Shown one piece after another: positions 22,678 to 35,240 of a stretch of 64,000 nt of DNA. Numbering within the stretch: the first letter of the stretch is position 1; each line of letters opens with the position of its first letter. Made by a program: the position numbers and the translations under genes. Source of the stretch: Buddleja alternifolia (lineage: Eukaryota > Streptophyta > Magnoliopsida > Lamiales > Scrophulariaceae); the NCBI GenBank assembly GCA_019426215.1, contig CM033402.1, positions 20,961,104 through 21,025,103 on the forward strand. The letters are read 5' to 3'. The notes under the pieces are model-generated. The model was not told the origin of the DNA. It searched no databases and saw nothing but the letters and a program-made list of their open reading frames with translations.

Positions 22678-24206
22678 ATGAATGAACCTGGCTTTCATGA
22701 ATTCAAGAAACAAGCTTCCTTCTTCTTCAAGGAGAAGATTAAAAGTGCCCGATTAGCCTTGACCGATGTCACACCAGCACAACTGTAAGCCTCTCTCTAT
22801 AACTATATGTGTTGTTCATGTTTGATCACTATTTCACTTGTTTTAGGGGCAAACGAATATCTTAAATATTGTTATGTTTTGAAGACTGGTAGAAGAAGCT
22901 ACAGATGGGAATCCAGGGGGGGCAGATGGGCGCACCCTGAAAATCATATGCAAAGCCGCTTTTGAAGTGGATGATTATTGCAGAATAGTGGGAATTCTGC
23001 ATAAAAGGTATAACGGGATTTTGTTTTATGTAAGAATTGCAATATTAGTCTATCTATATCTTTTGCAATTTTAGTCTTATAGTTTATAAACTTGCAAATT
23101 TAATCTCATAGGATGCAATTGTTTGATATTCTGGTCTCATCCGTTAAAAAGTGAACAAATTTCCGTGCGTGGAATGCATGTGCCGTTAAGTTTATTGTTG
23201 ATCACGTGCAAGGCAAGTGATCAAACTAACGGTTTCGGTCTATTTTTTTAACAGTTGGGGCTAAAAATGCAAAAAAATATAATATTATCCTATGGAACTA
23301 ATTTTCGAGTCCATAAATATTGGGACTAAAAATGCAAGGGAGTCTATCCTATTGGATTAAAACTGCACTTTTCCGTTTTCCTATTTTGGTTGTATCTTAC
23401 TTATTATTATGTGTTTCAGACTAGTAAAATTTGAGAAAAGAAACTGGAGGGCATCATACCAGGCTCTGATTGTGCTGGAAAACTTGTTGACTCATGGGCC
23501 TGAGAGTGTTGCACAAGAGTTTCAATGTGACACAGATATTATTAGAGAAATGGAAAGATTTCAACATATTGATGAGAAAGGGTATTTGATTGCTTGCTAT
23601 GGAAATATGTGTAGTTTCCCTTTATGAAGCAGTGTCATTTATAACAACTAATTCCTATCCTATCTGTCTATATGCAGATTCAACTGGGGCCTTAATGTGA
23701 GGAAGAAATCTGAAAGGATATTGATGCTCATTGAGAAAAAGCCACTCCTCAAAGAAGAAAGAGATAAAGCCCGAAAGATTTCAAGAGGGATTGAAGGGTT
23801 TAGTAGCTTCTGCCTTAGGACCTCATCAGGGCAAGAATCATCACGACGAGCATTTGACAGATGCAATTCACAGTTCAATGATAGCACCAATCATGAAGAC
23901 TTCTTTATAGACCCGAATGAGAACGGTATCATCAAAACGAAAACAGAGAAGGCATTGCTCCATACAAATCCCAAAATGGAGGAATCAAGCTCTGAAAATT
24001 TCACTAGTGCTCGTATTGATTCCCAGAGAGTCCTCGTAAATGGAGAGAGTTGGAACTTCACAGTAGATTCAAACCCTCTATTGAAGGATGTGTCCAGAAC
24101 AAATATGCCAGTGGAAGATGATCATCCCTTTGACAATGCGGATCATCTAACAGCAATGTCACTGCTTTCAACTGCAGATGAAGTGCAGCATGTCCAGAAT
24201 GAGTGA
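22678..24206 (+). CDS. ENTH-domain (epsin-like) protein, four exons
   Basis: The exons are 22678-22784, 22885-23007, 23420-23581 and 23678-24206. All junctions are GT-AG and the phases fit, giving 306 residues. The ENTH domain occupies about residues 10-140: FKEKIKSARLALTD, then EEATDGNPGGADGRTLKII, FEVDDYCRIVGILHKR, and KRNWRASYQALIVLENLL. ENTH domains bind phosphoinositides and help clathrin-coat assembly at endosomes, Golgi or plasma membrane. The C-terminal half is acidic and polar. I see no NPF or DPF motifs, so it is a short ENTH protein rather than a full epsin. It may correspond to Arabidopsis At3g46540 (recalled, not searched). Its 3' end faces the DHHC gene. Confidence 0.92.
23020..23400. 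repeat. Likely MITE in intron 2 of the ENTH gene
   Basis: This intron is longer than the other two. Its ends carry partly complementary pieces: TGCAATTTTAGTC near 23068-23080, and GGGACTAAAAATGCAAG near 23322-23338. Such 'GGGACTAAAA' ends are common in plant MITEs. The exact borders and the TSD are not clear. Confidence 0.4.
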
Positions 24207-25153
24207 ACTTTGATACAATTGATTTTCTAGCTAAGAGACTTTTTGATGTTTATTTTCATTGACCAAGCTTAATTATAGGCATATCAAAAACCTCATGTAT
24301 TTGCCATTCAGTGTACCAATCCAGTTTGGTTGCATGTTTAGATGGTATTTCCGATTATAAGTTCCGTCGTTACTGTAAGATTGGATATCGTACAAACCCA
24401 CAAGTTGCCGGTTCTTTTCTTTTTTTTTTTCTTTTTTTTGCCAAGTACTCGTGATGCTCTATAAAATGTAGTTACAACGACAAAAGGGAAATGAATGTTT
24501 ACCATTCAGCCTAACAGAATGAAACAAGAGGCGTTTCATTTCAAAAGGTCAAATCTGTAATACGTCCTCCCAGAAAATCCCAATGTACCTGAAACCCTTG
24601 GCATCAAAATCACATCTTCCATCATTTTATATGCACTTTGTGTACACAAGGGGAATCCTTAAGTATTTTCACAATAAATGGTGTAGTAGGATTTACATAA
24701 ATCACATCTTCCATCATTCTAATGTTGACATGACAGTATGCGAGTAACATTTATTTAATGTAGGTAAGTATTTTCCACCACATTCGGTATATTCGGAAAG
24801 TTGAAGACAGTAAATGAAGGGCTACTATAGAAATATCCATCAAATGATGTTAAAAGATGAACTTATAGATTTGGAAAGCAACATGTGTATATATATTTCG
24901 TTGAAAGTGGCCATAAAGTCGTACACTAAAGTTTTTACCAGTTTTACGTATTGGAGTGTAATTGAATTACATTTCTGGTGTTGCATCAGCTAATAAAGCT
25001 TTGAAAAAACTGATTTCTCCATTCTGTAAGCACCACCATCCGCTACTTCTAAATCGACATGCCAGATTTCACCAGGATAGACACCAATGTGGTCGACTAG
25101 GTAAGAGGTTCTTGTGGAATGTCAATTCCAAATGAAAAGGATAAGCATGGACA
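24207..25153. other. Space between convergent ENTH and DHHC genes
   Basis: It must hold both 3' UTRs. It contains a T-run at 24418-24438 and a direct repeat of about 20 bases (AAATCACATCTTCCATCATT near 24607 and 24697). No coding frame was recognised. Confidence 0.5.
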
Positions 25154-28100
25154 CTATCCTTTTGCTGTTAGGAACTCCTTCAGATTCCTTAGAATTCCTT
25201 TGTCATATGGATTTATGAATTGTATAGCAGTCTGGGCTTGACCTGCAAAACAGAATGGGAACACTCTTTGGATGCAGGAGCTATAAACAAATTTGCAGCA
25301 TGTGGGCGCCCAATGACTAAAGCAGTTCTACTAAATTACCTGCAGGGATAATATTAATCTGGAACTCTGGATATTTTCTCCAGTTTATCTGCACAAAATA
25401 TGCTTTCACTCAATGAGTATTTCTTTATTCATTTTTATTTGCAAAATAATAAAAGTATAACATTAGACAACCAACATAGCACATTTTGGCAATCTACAGA
25501 TCATCTTGACCATTTGCCAGGACTACCCACAATGAAATTTAAAACTTGAGTCCAGCTTGCATATCCATCAATCAACCATCTCCTCTGTTTTCAGAAAGTG
25601 GCTTTCTCACATTAGATTATAGAGACAAACCTAGATGATGATTGCAATTGAGCCTAAAACGAACGCTCATCAATCATGGAAAATTCCATGGCAAAATGCA
25701 TGTTTTTCTTTCTTATATACAACAAAATCATTTTCCAAAAAATACAATTGCACAATCTAGTACACTTTCTAGGAATTATTGTCTCACATGATCTCATCCT
25801 TTTCTTTCTCACGTTTAGCTTCCATTCTCTGAGTGTTTTCTATGAACTCTAACAGTCATTCGATTACATATATTTGTACACTGCCATTCGTGCGCATAGT
25901 AGGCTTTGGCATTTTAATTCCTAGGGATAATTCCTTAGATGGCCAATTTTTATGCTTAAACTAGCATAATCAAATTTATCAAAGGTGGTCTTGATTAAAA
26001 TTCAGAAATGGAGGGGAGTAAGAGGGAAGAAATTGCTAAATGAAAACGTGAATTTGACTCAAATGATCCAAGCTACTCAGTGCAGAATACTCGATCCCAT
26101 TTTATATACAATTGGGATAATTACACTCACAACCCCTCAATGATGGGGTAATTACACAAACCTCCCCTCACTAATTGATAATTACAAACACACCCCCTCA
26201 GGGGTCTATTTGTAAGGTTTACAGAGGGTGCACTTGTAAGAATTGTTACACACAGGGGGTGCAATTGTAAGAAATCTTTAACATGAGGGTCTATTTGTAA
26301 GGTTTACAGGGGGTGCACTTGTAAGAATTGTTACACACAGGGGGTGCAATTGTAAGAAATCTTTAATCAGGGGTCTATTTGTAAGGTTTACAGGGGGTGC
26401 ACTTGTAAGAATTGTTACACACAGGGGGTGCAATTGTAAGAAATCTTTAACAAGAGGGTCTATTTGTAAGGTTTACAGGGGGTGCACTTGTAAGAATTGT
26501 TACGCACAGGGGGTGCAATTGTAAGAAATCTTTAACATGAGGGGGTGTGTTTGTAATTATCAATTAGTGAGGGGAGGTTTGTGTAATTACCCCATTATTG
26601 AGGGAGTGTGAGCGTAATTATCCCTCTACAATTCTGCTAAATACTTGTTAACAGCTTCCTAACTGCCCCACATGTTCATTGCTAATTGGTCTTAACCTGT
26701 AACCCTGATTTGTTACTAATGATCCATCGCCTAAACGATGCCATTTCCTCCCATTCCTCGCGTTATTAATAAAAGTGTTGCACCTTTCTTTTATTACATT
26801 CCACTAAATCCCATGTCCTGACCTTCCGTCTTATCCATTGGAAAAATAAGTTATCCTCAACGCTAAACACATCCCACAGCATACTAAGTAAATAACGCAA
26901 AAGTAGAAATATAACAAGAAGTCCGATATTGTAAATTAAGGTCAATGGAAGATACGATTTAAGATTCACATAAAACTCCAAATGTCATGGAACCTATTCA
27001 TTCAGACATATAACCTAGTAAATGTCGTATCTGATTTGATACATAAATACCGCTTACCCATTCATCGGTTTTGATGTTAAAACATGCACAATAGACATGC
27101 CACATTAGGAAAATCACCTACACGATGAAAATGTATCAATCAGATGAAATGTGAGCCATCTATATCAAGTTAGTGTAACTGGAGATGATACACAGAGTAA
27201 GGGGACACACACACATGGGCGGATGAGCGACAATGTGTGTGTGAGAGAGAGAGAGGGGGGGGTACCTGCCAAAGCACTTGAATTAGGCAAAACAACATTG
27301 TACCGAGGACCAAATTTTTGGAAACAGTACCCTGATAGAATTAGTGCAAATTTAACATCAGAAGGTAATCAGTTGGACTTCGATAGAAATATGTTAACAA
27401 AGTAAAGTGAAGAAAACTGAAGCATGAGATAATGCTAACCAAGTGCATCAAGAGCCAGGAGCTGGAGAAGCATAACTCACCTTTCTGTCAACATCATTTA
27501 AGGTCTCAAAGTCTGCAGTAACTATACCCAGGAGGAGTAAGAAAAATAGGTATGATTAGTGGAGAGGAAAATGAAGTAAGGATACGCAAGAGAGAGAGAG
27601 AGAGAGAGAGAATCACCATGAAAGTTGTTTTTATCTCACATCCAAATAATAGACATAATGAAGTTTTCATCTAGTTACCCAAGAAGAAAAAGTATTCATC
27701 TATCTCCTTTTTCGTTATTTCTATAATCTGTATTAATAATAAATCATTAGAGACCTTGGGGTAATGTCATTTTTGGTCTCTCGTGTTTAATGTTAGAATC
27801 ACTTTGTTCCTTCATGTTTAAATCGTGACTTTAGCATCCTTAACGTTCAAAACTTGGTTTCACTTGAGTTATTTTGAACAAATTTATCCTTAAATTTGGG
27901 ATCACTTTAGTCTTTCATGTGAGCAACACATGCTGAAATTGAAGGGTAAAAAAAGGACTTAAGTAAAACCAAATTCGTACTTTACGGATGCTAAAGTCAC
28001 GATTTAAACATGAGAAATTATAGTGATTCTGACATTAAACATTAAGGACCAAAAGTGACAAACTCCCTAAATCATTTCGTTTCTCAGTTACTTTAGTGAC

Positions 28101-31100
28101 ATATTTACATTTGACTATACAATTATATCACAATGATCAAAATAAATTATGCTATTACTTGGAATCTGATGTTATTTGGGACTGGAAGACAGCTGAGACA
28201 AAAAAACTCACCGCATGAAAGATATTCGCTCTAAATGCTACACCATGGTCAAACCAATTCTTGGTCAAGCACCTCCATTCCATACACATATTTTGCCGAA
28301 TATAATTGTGCATTTAATAACCGGTGAAACTAAATGTGAAATTGGTAATAAACGGCAAAGTTACTTGTGCTCACTGACCATATAACAGTTTTTTCGTGTC
28401 AAGTTTCTTATGTAGGGAAACATGAAACGCAAATTGTGATTTCAAATTCCAATACAACCCACAGAAATCAGAATTTAGCGACGGCCATTTGGGTCAAGTC
28501 ATTGAGAGAATAATGAACTCGTAGAGACATGTTATCAGTAAAGGAAGAGAAGAATCATCATTTAACACAGAGGCAAGTGGCAACTGCTATTCCTGGCATC
28601 ATTCAAGCTTGAAACAGAATTGAAATCTGAAAACTAGAAAGTTGAAATCTAACAATGCTCAATGTATAAGTTGAGGCGTTTGCCAAAACAAGACAACTTT
28701 CTAGTTTTAGACTCCAGATTCTACAACTTCAATCCATATATTTTTATAATTAACATTTAATTCAGTCATTTTGTGTCAACTTAAAAATTGCCATAATAAT
28801 GAATAAGACTCAATGCGTCCATAACTGAATGCTTCTATTTCCCTTTTGGGACATTTGTAAAAGTAACATATCATTTGTTAAAATTATAGTTTTCTTTTCA
28901 GGAATATCCTCTCACGTAATGTAATGATGTGACACCATTAATTCTCAATTATTAACGATCAATTAATGCTCTTAAACTACTGCTTTTGAGGTTAAAAGTG
29001 CAAATATACAAAACGTCACCTTTTTCAACTCCCATCTAAAACTCCGTGCCTGTTCAAACATCGACATTCACAGCTGGATTAAGGGATATTTTTCTTTTCT
29101 TTTCTGGTGCAATAGGTGAGTTCTATATCAAGACAGCTTCTTTTTTTAAAAAAATTTTGAATTACCCAGACTACCACCACACCCTACTCTACTCTTTCTT
29201 TTTCTATCTTAGAAATTGGCCAGCCCAATTTAATCCTAACCCATCATACTTCAAGAACAATCTACTCTATCATGTTGTACTCCTATCGAGTCATCACAAC
29301 ATGTCCGAAACGGCCAACACAACTTTATCGCCTTGCATTTGCTTTAATCCCCTTATCAGTTTCCAGGTTTTCAATCAATTCGTTTTCACTCCTATTCTTA
29401 CTCCATTTAGACAAACAACCTGCAAATCTCTTGAACAACATTGTACATAGAAACATTTATTTTTTCCTTATCAAAGATCTAATTAAATCAAAATTGCTTC
29501 TATTTTAACCATTTACCCTTCATTTGGTTTGAAGAAAACAAAGAGTGTATATACCTCTACTTAATTTCTTTTTTTGGAAAACTAAACTACAAGCCACCGA
29601 TCTAACGATCTGCACAAAGTAAACATAGCGAAATTCAGGGTTCTATGCTTTTGCTTCCCCTTATCACTTTACTTTGCTTATTACTAATTCAAATGGTGTA
29701 TGTTCATCTATTCTGTGCTGCAAAAGCAAACTTACTTGAACTTACATTGAGAAGCACATGCTACAAAAGACGCCTCCGATATGACAAATCCAAGCAGGAG
29801 CACTACAAAGAGAACATGATTTCTTTGACCTGCATAACACGAACACACTTCCTAATGATATATCTTAAAGAATAGAAAATTGTATGATCAATCACAACTA
29901 CTAAAACTTTAGCTACAGCATCATCTCAGAAAAAAAAGGTAGATGATGTACAAAGTTCATTATTACCTATACAGTTTCCAAAAGCAGGACAATGGTGGTC
30001 AAAGCCCATAACATAATTGTTGCAGTGCCTGCAATATTTTATCCTCCTGTGTAAAGTAAAAACCTAGAAAACAGCATAAAGTTTACTACTAAAAAATATA
30101 TGCAGCAAGCACAAAACATGCAAAAGCTAAATAATTGTTATTAATGACAAAGCAAGAAAAGAATAAATTTGAAGCATGATATATGTTGTGTCCAGTGTTC
30201 CATGCTCCGTAGAGGAACATGAACATTAAACTCTTTTTAGTTTTCAGTAATCAATATGTTACTAGTCCAAGTATTTATCATCATGTAGAGGCCAACTATA
30301 GTCCAATAGTGCTATCTAGAGATAAATACTTTATATTGATCACTTGTATGGAAGGCACGTGCATGCACTTCCAAAAGCCATTAGCTTGACTGGTGCAATT
30401 GCTAATGCCCTCAACAGAAACACCATGAAGGTAAAAACATTTGCTCTTTCTTAAGTTTGAGGGTCTTAGAGAAACTAACTGGGTATATCCTTAAATTAAA
30501 TTTATCAAAATAACCCACTTTCAAATAATGAAATTGTATATTAGCAGGGGGTTGCAATATCATTGTCTCTAAAGAAACCCTCTCCACTTTGGTAACTAAC
30601 TCCTACGGTTTCATTTTGTTGAATAGTTCTACTATGTGACTACTACAATAATCTATCTTTGGAACTTCCTAGTCATTTTCACCAAATACCAGAACATAAC
30701 TTATTTTGCTTCATTCACATGTTCATACAAAACCTTCCATAATTTTCTGACAATCACTCAACCGAATCAGTTTCTACACTCTGCCACCAAATGACGCTTG
30801 ACTATATTCAACCACTAATAGTTTTCCTTTCAAATTCTTCAGATCCTTCTTTTTTCGATTTTCTGTAAGAAGCGTATTAGCAACAAGATTTTCTCATAAA
30901 ATCTTTTTGGCTAAATTCAAAAAAGTTAAAAAGCATAAAATCAGATTAAAATGATAATAGGAATTATTAGCAAAAACCCTAGGAACTGGGCCTTGGCAAA
31001 GCATTTACTTTCCCTTGAACAACCATGTCAAGGGAATGATGGTAGCCAATAAAGTTTAATAAGTTGATATAATTACTTACATATGTATTTGTTGGAAATC

Positions 31101-33346
31101 AAGATTGATCTCAAAAATCATATTTGATATGATTTAGATTAGGATTTAAATTATGGGTATAATTGGGGATTGATTGATGATTTGATTTGATTGTGATATG
31201 ATTTGGAGTGATTTCCTCCATCATCACATGTTTATTTCACCTATATATAGAGGTGACTATTGTAATTCATACTCAAGAGAGAATGAAAGTCTTATAGCCC
31301 TTTGGGCATTGTTTCGTGGATGTAGGCCAAATGGCCGAACCACGTAATTGTTGTGTTTTCTTCTACTCTCTTCACTTTTACAACCTATCATGAAATTTCA
31401 ACAGTGTTTATAATGTTTAATCATTACAAAGAAAATATAGGACTCCATTGCACTTATGCCACTCACGGAAAGAGCTTAGAGAATTTGAAAGGACATGTTT
31501 TGATGGTTGTACAAAAGTAAAAGTGGTGTCCCCTATTATTTGAACCAGCAGACAAATTTGATATACGAGTTGCTACGCAAACAAAGACAAACTAAAAGTT
31601 GTGCGCAAAATAATCAGCATAAGTTTACATCTTTGTTTTTCCATGAGAGAAGTTTCTGGTAATATAAGAGATTAACATAATTATCAATCAAGAGTTCCTG
31701 GCATTTTTGGTCCTACTATTTGGGGAAGTGCAATATTGACAGCTATACATCCTCCTTCCAGTCCCTTACACCCAGTCTACATTCCTAATTAGCAATAAGA
31801 AGCTGCTGTTCGAGTCAGAAAAACCTAATAAATAATCAAGCCACACATGACTAGTCAATTTTAAAATTATATCACACTTACAGCCTGGTCTATACATTTG
31901 GATATCCCCTAATCAAGTCATGTCAGAGAATTAATTGAACACGCTCTGACTACTGAATCCCAAAATTTGCCTAGTGCAGATGGAATTACATAAAGCCTAT
32001 TTCCATTGAAAAGAATGAGTGAGAGGAAACAACTTACTTCTTCAGTTGCAGATTCCTGTTGGACAGCACAAGTTGAAATTTTTAACTCCTACAACAGAAA
32101 AGATATAATTTATAAAGGTTATAAAAGCATAATCAAAAAATTAAATAACATGTAGCACCTCTCCATGGGCTTTCACTTCGCCAAGAGGACTATGTAATAG
32201 TTCTTGGCAGGAAGAATGATGGGTTACAAAACCAGGGTCCACTGACATAATACTGAAACCAATTATACACTGTCAGTATACAGTGAGTATAATGGATGAG
32301 TAAAAAGATATGAAAAAATATTCACAATTCTGCTCTATGTACGTGAAGATTTAGACGCATACGGACCCTTGAATGAACATATAAGAAACTCACCGACATA
32401 GGCCAATCATAACCATGATGATCTCCAAGTTAAATACAATGTCCATTAAAGATGTAATAACTGCAAAAAAAATTATTCAAATTAGTGATACAATAACTAG
32501 AAAGTTGAGAGAGAAATGCATTTAAAAGGTCACGAAGGAAAACTATATGAGCATCTTACTACAATTACCATGAATAGCCTCTCACTATATGCTGCTAAAA
32601 CGGAAGTTTTCCGAAGCTCAATTTGCTTCACCAAATGTGCAGATAAACTACATATGTGATTATTGTATATGATCCTCCTGAATTTACTAACTTAAGGATT
32701 TATAATCCATGAATCTCAATAAATTCCTCACCCGTGCATAAAGAACGAAAGAGCAAGTCAAAGGCAATCACGGAATCATACAAGTAGAGTTCCAATTCAT
32801 GTTGCAATTTCATCCCCAATTTGCTTGTATATATATATAATCATATTACGAAACCAATAATAAGTAACTTTTCCCACACTTTTTTACAAAAAAGAATCAT
32901 CATAACAATTACAAGAACATGAATCAGGACGGACGGCAATTAAAGGTACCTTGGCGGACCACAGAAATGTAAAGAGCCCAGACGAAGAAAATGGTAAAGA
33001 AAACAAAAGCAGGGGCTGAAGCCCTAACACCAGCAATGTTCTTACACAATCTCCCAAAACCCACAACAATTACAAGCAACAGAGCTGCAATTCATCAAAA
33101 AAAGATTTAATTACGAAACTGAAAAGGTCAAAATTGAATAGATATAGATAGATAGATACAATTGGAGAAAGTGATGGAAAAGCTCTAACCTGAGAGAGGA
33201 AGTAGAGTGAGGGAGGATGAGGCGGGGAGGAATAGAGGAAGCAAAGAAAAAGTGAATTGTGTAAAACAAACAGATATCAGAGAAACCAAACAACTAATTA
33301 TCTTCCATGTTGAATTCTGGTGATGGTTTAAAACTTGATTATCCAT
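25154..33346 (-). CDS. DHHC-type protein S-acyltransferase, 12 exons
   Basis: The exons in coding order are 33346-33190, 33084-32950, 32460-32394, 32252-32159, 32088-32038, 30063-29967, 29829-29746, 27512-27481, 27331-27266, 27117-27058, 25388-25340 and 25242-25154. All junctions are GT-AG and the phases fit, giving 326 residues. The cysteine-rich domain has YCRHCNNYV, then the catalytic FDHHC at about 189-193 and FGNCIG after it. Hydrophobic segments at about 14-32, 40-63, 70-95, 98-118, 204-226 and 244-275 predict a multi-pass membrane protein. KTDEW after the last segment resembles the TTxE motif. The enzyme transfers palmitate to cysteines of target proteins at internal membranes. Exon 6 uses the acceptor at 30064-30065; the nearer acceptor would break the frame. 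Introns 5, 7 and 10 carry mobile elements. Confidence 0.93.
26114..26624. mobile_element. Foldback/MITE-like element with tandem repeats
   Basis: It opens GGGATAATTACACTC and closes with the complement (GCGTAATTATCCC). The inverted arms run about 90 bases each (26114-26205 and 26535-26624). Between them a unit of about 85 bases repeats four times (GTCTATTTGTAAGG at 26204, 26289, 26373 and 26458). No coding capacity. It lies in intron 10 of the DHHC gene. A direct duplication next to the arms is not obvious. Confidence 0.8.
27579..27612. repeat. (AG)n microsatellite
   Basis: Simple AG repeat in intron 7 of the DHHC gene, just upstream (in gene direction) of exon 8. A second purine run is at 27239-27262, next to the donor of exon 9. 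Confidence 0.85.
27760..28067. mobile_element. MITE with long terminal inverted repeats
   Basis: The left arm (GTCATTTTTGGTC, then GTTTAATGTTAGAATCAC, and TTTAAATCGTGACTTTAGCATCC) is complemented by the right arm (GGATGCTAAAGTCACGATTTAAA, in two pieces here; GACATTAAAC; GACCAAAAGTGAC). The arms span roughly 27767-27855 and 27975-28062. No coding capacity. It lies in intron 7 of the DHHC gene. Ends are approximate. Confidence 0.75.
28619..28733. repeat. Imperfect hairpin-forming inverted repeat
   Basis: AAAACTAGAAAGTTG at 28630-28644 is complementary to CAACTTTCTAGTTTT at 28693-28707. Outer parts (ATTGAA...TTCAAT) extend the stem with mismatches. It lies in intron 7 of the DHHC gene. It could be a small MITE. 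Confidence 0.55.
31090..31403 (+). mobile_element. Short solo LTR (copia-type) in DHHC intron 5
   Basis: The 314-bp block opens TGTTGGAAATC and closes AAATTTCAACA, giving TG...CA with matching inverted ends. Flanks are GTATT and GTGTT (one mismatch). A plus-strand TATA box (CTATATATAG) is at about 31241-31250. No internal region. It is antisense to the DHHC gene. Confidence 0.75.
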
Positions 33347-33528
33347 TTTTTAGCATCAGGAGGATTTTGCTGAGAATTTCAGTTCACTTTGTAGTATACT
33401 AAAGGTTGGGATTGGAATGATTAGATTAATAAGAAGTATTACACTGTTTACTATATGGGAGCATGCATTTGTGGTGCAGGTTTAGAAATTGGATTTGAAC
33501 CAACATTTTATCTACATTATCCTTATAA
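33347..33528. other. Probable promoter region of the DHHC gene
   Basis: About 180 bases upstream of the DHHC start codon before the possible Harbinger border. It is AT-rich with no clear TATA box. Confidence 0.35.
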
Positions 33529-33692
33529 AATGTTTGGTTCATATGACAGGAAGACTGATTAGTTTAATTTACACAACTATCCCTGTTAATTATTATTTTC
33601 ACACCAGCAGATCTGAAAACTCTTTATCGACAAACCCTCACAATCGCCCCTCTCTCTCCCAAACCCTTACAATCGCAGCCTCTCCCCTCTCT

Positions 33693-33712
33693 GTCACCCC
33701 CCCCCCCCCCCC
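33693..33712. repeat. C-run
   Basis: A run of 16 C bases preceded by A and followed by GGG. It lies in a CT-rich stretch that looks like a leader of a plus-strand transcript. Confidence 0.8.
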
Positions 33713-33809
33713 GGGACAAACTCGCCATCTTTGTGGGTGGACTGGAAGGGCGATATTTTTAAACATCGCGGTACATATGGACTGAGGACTTAGATGAAAA
33801 TCGAATGAT

Positions 33810-34726
33810 ATGTCGCAAGCGACCAAGCGATTGTTGCCGTTGACTGCACTGCCCACCGTGGAGTATCTCGAAGCACCTTAAACGGTGAGATTTTCAGTTT
33901 AATGTGTTTTACCAATTATTGATTGTTTAATCTCTAAATTTTATGCATAACTGAAAATTGTGTATTTATGCATTTTTGTATTGATTTTACGATAACTTTA
34001 AAAAACATATACAAATTAAAAATTAGCCTCTTGATAATTTGTGTATGCAACTTGATACTCTATCCAATGTTTATATTGAATTGTTATGATTAAATTTAAG
34101 TATTTATGTTCAAATTCAAATATGTGACGTATTTATTATGTTCAAGTTAAATACTTAAGTTTAATCTGTGTATTTGTACATTTGAGCTTTTTTTTGGTGT
34201 AATTGGAATAACTGAATTCAAATGCTTTTAACTTGCAATGAAGTTCACATCGCATTATACCGGCCCAATTCCAGGAAAACCATATTTTTCAATTGTGGAT
34301 TTCGATTGAATGTGCAAACGTCAAAGATAAACTAAACATTCAAACATTAGATTTATTTCATGTCTTAGAGGGGTAAGACACAAATTTTCATGTTTCCTTT
34401 TCAAGTTTCGTTGTGTTGATGTAATTGTAATATCAAATATTAATTGCAATCATAGTTGCTAATTCCGACAGCCTAGTAAGTGTTCGTTCTTTATTTGGAT
34501 TGATCCAGACTTGTGTCCACGTGCAAAGGCAATGCTATCTGAGTTGGAGGGTTGTGTCCGAGAAGCAGAAGGAAGATTGGAGTCGTATTCTCGCAGTAAT
34601 AAATTGAAAGTTGTTACGATGATCTCATGGGTAGTGACCTTCTTTGGACCAGTATTTGCATGTGTTAAGTCATTTCTTGCAAGTACGGGATCACATAACA
34701 GTAGGCAGCTACCACCCTCTAATTGA
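33810..34726 (+). pseudogene. GRF zinc-finger-like gene remnant
   Basis: A possible first exon (ATG at 33811: MSQATKRLLPL) ends in an early stop close to a GGTGAG donor. Near 34239-34310 the plus strand reads CNEVHIALYRPN and FFNCGF, resembling a GRF-type zinc finger. From 34502 it reads DLCPRAKAML, a helical stretch, and a hydrophobic end VVTMISWVVTFF, like the C-terminus of small plant GRF proteins. Splice sites are not convincing, so I treat it as a remnant. Confidence 0.35.
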
Positions 34727-35021
34727 TCCATGGCTTATCGTTATAATTATGTAGGTTTTATTTGATTTTGCTGCGTTGTTGTCAATTTGGAAGCATTGCT
34801 CTATTATACTCTGCAAGTCATCAATATTAACGGATTTATTAAGTAGTCTATTAACTAACTAGTATTTTGTAATATGTAGTGTAATTCTGTAATTTTGATC
34901 AAATATTATGTATTTTGTATTGTAACGTAATATATGTGATGAAGTTTGGTCTTTCTAGTATATAGACTTGTTTCATATACTATTCAACCGCAGATTATAT
35001 ACTTCAAAATGGATTCAACTT

Positions 35022-35240
35022 GCCAATAATGCCTAGCCTAGTTGGTTAAGGTTGAGGCCCCATAACCAAGAGGTTGTGGGTTTGACTCCCACTGATGTAT
35101 GTGGGTGTTTTCTCTACTTATTTGGTAGTTAGTTTGTAATAGTTTATAGCTTATGATAATATTTTCTGATGATGCTTACTTGTAATAGATTCTCTTGCAA
35201 TCGATGTATTATGATGTTGTAATCGCTCCTTTCAAAAAAA
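35022..35240 (+). mobile_element. tRNA-derived SINE with target-site duplication
   Basis: The head has an A-box-like TAGTTGGTTAAGG and a B-box-like GGTTTGACTCC (35084-35094), 40-50 bases apart as in tRNA promoters. The tail ends in an A-run (35234-35243). The flanks ATGGATTCAACTT (35009-35021) and ATGGATTCCACTT (35244-35256) form a 13-bp duplication with one mismatch. It is not a tRNA gene: there is no cloverleaf and a long non-tRNA body follows. Confidence 0.8.

Noticed and set aside
26200..26545. CRISPR array
   Set aside because: The four repeats are directly adjacent units of about 85 bp without unique spacers, inside an inverted-repeat element of a plant genome.
29046..29508. Plus-strand gene inside DHHC intron 7
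   Set aside because: Low-complexity T-rich frames within an intron and no known motif.
29967..30046. Shorter exon 6 of the DHHC gene
   Set aside because: The acceptor next to 30046 would need two extra bases from exon 5 and break the frame; the acceptor at 30064-30065 keeps it and adds VFTLHR.
33304..33324. DHHC start codon at the ATG near 33306
   Set aside because: That frame stops after four codons; the ATG at 33346 opens the frame that joins exon 2 correctly.
35022..35110. tRNA gene
   Set aside because: A- and B-box-like strings are present, but no cloverleaf can be drawn; an A-tail and a duplication show a SINE.
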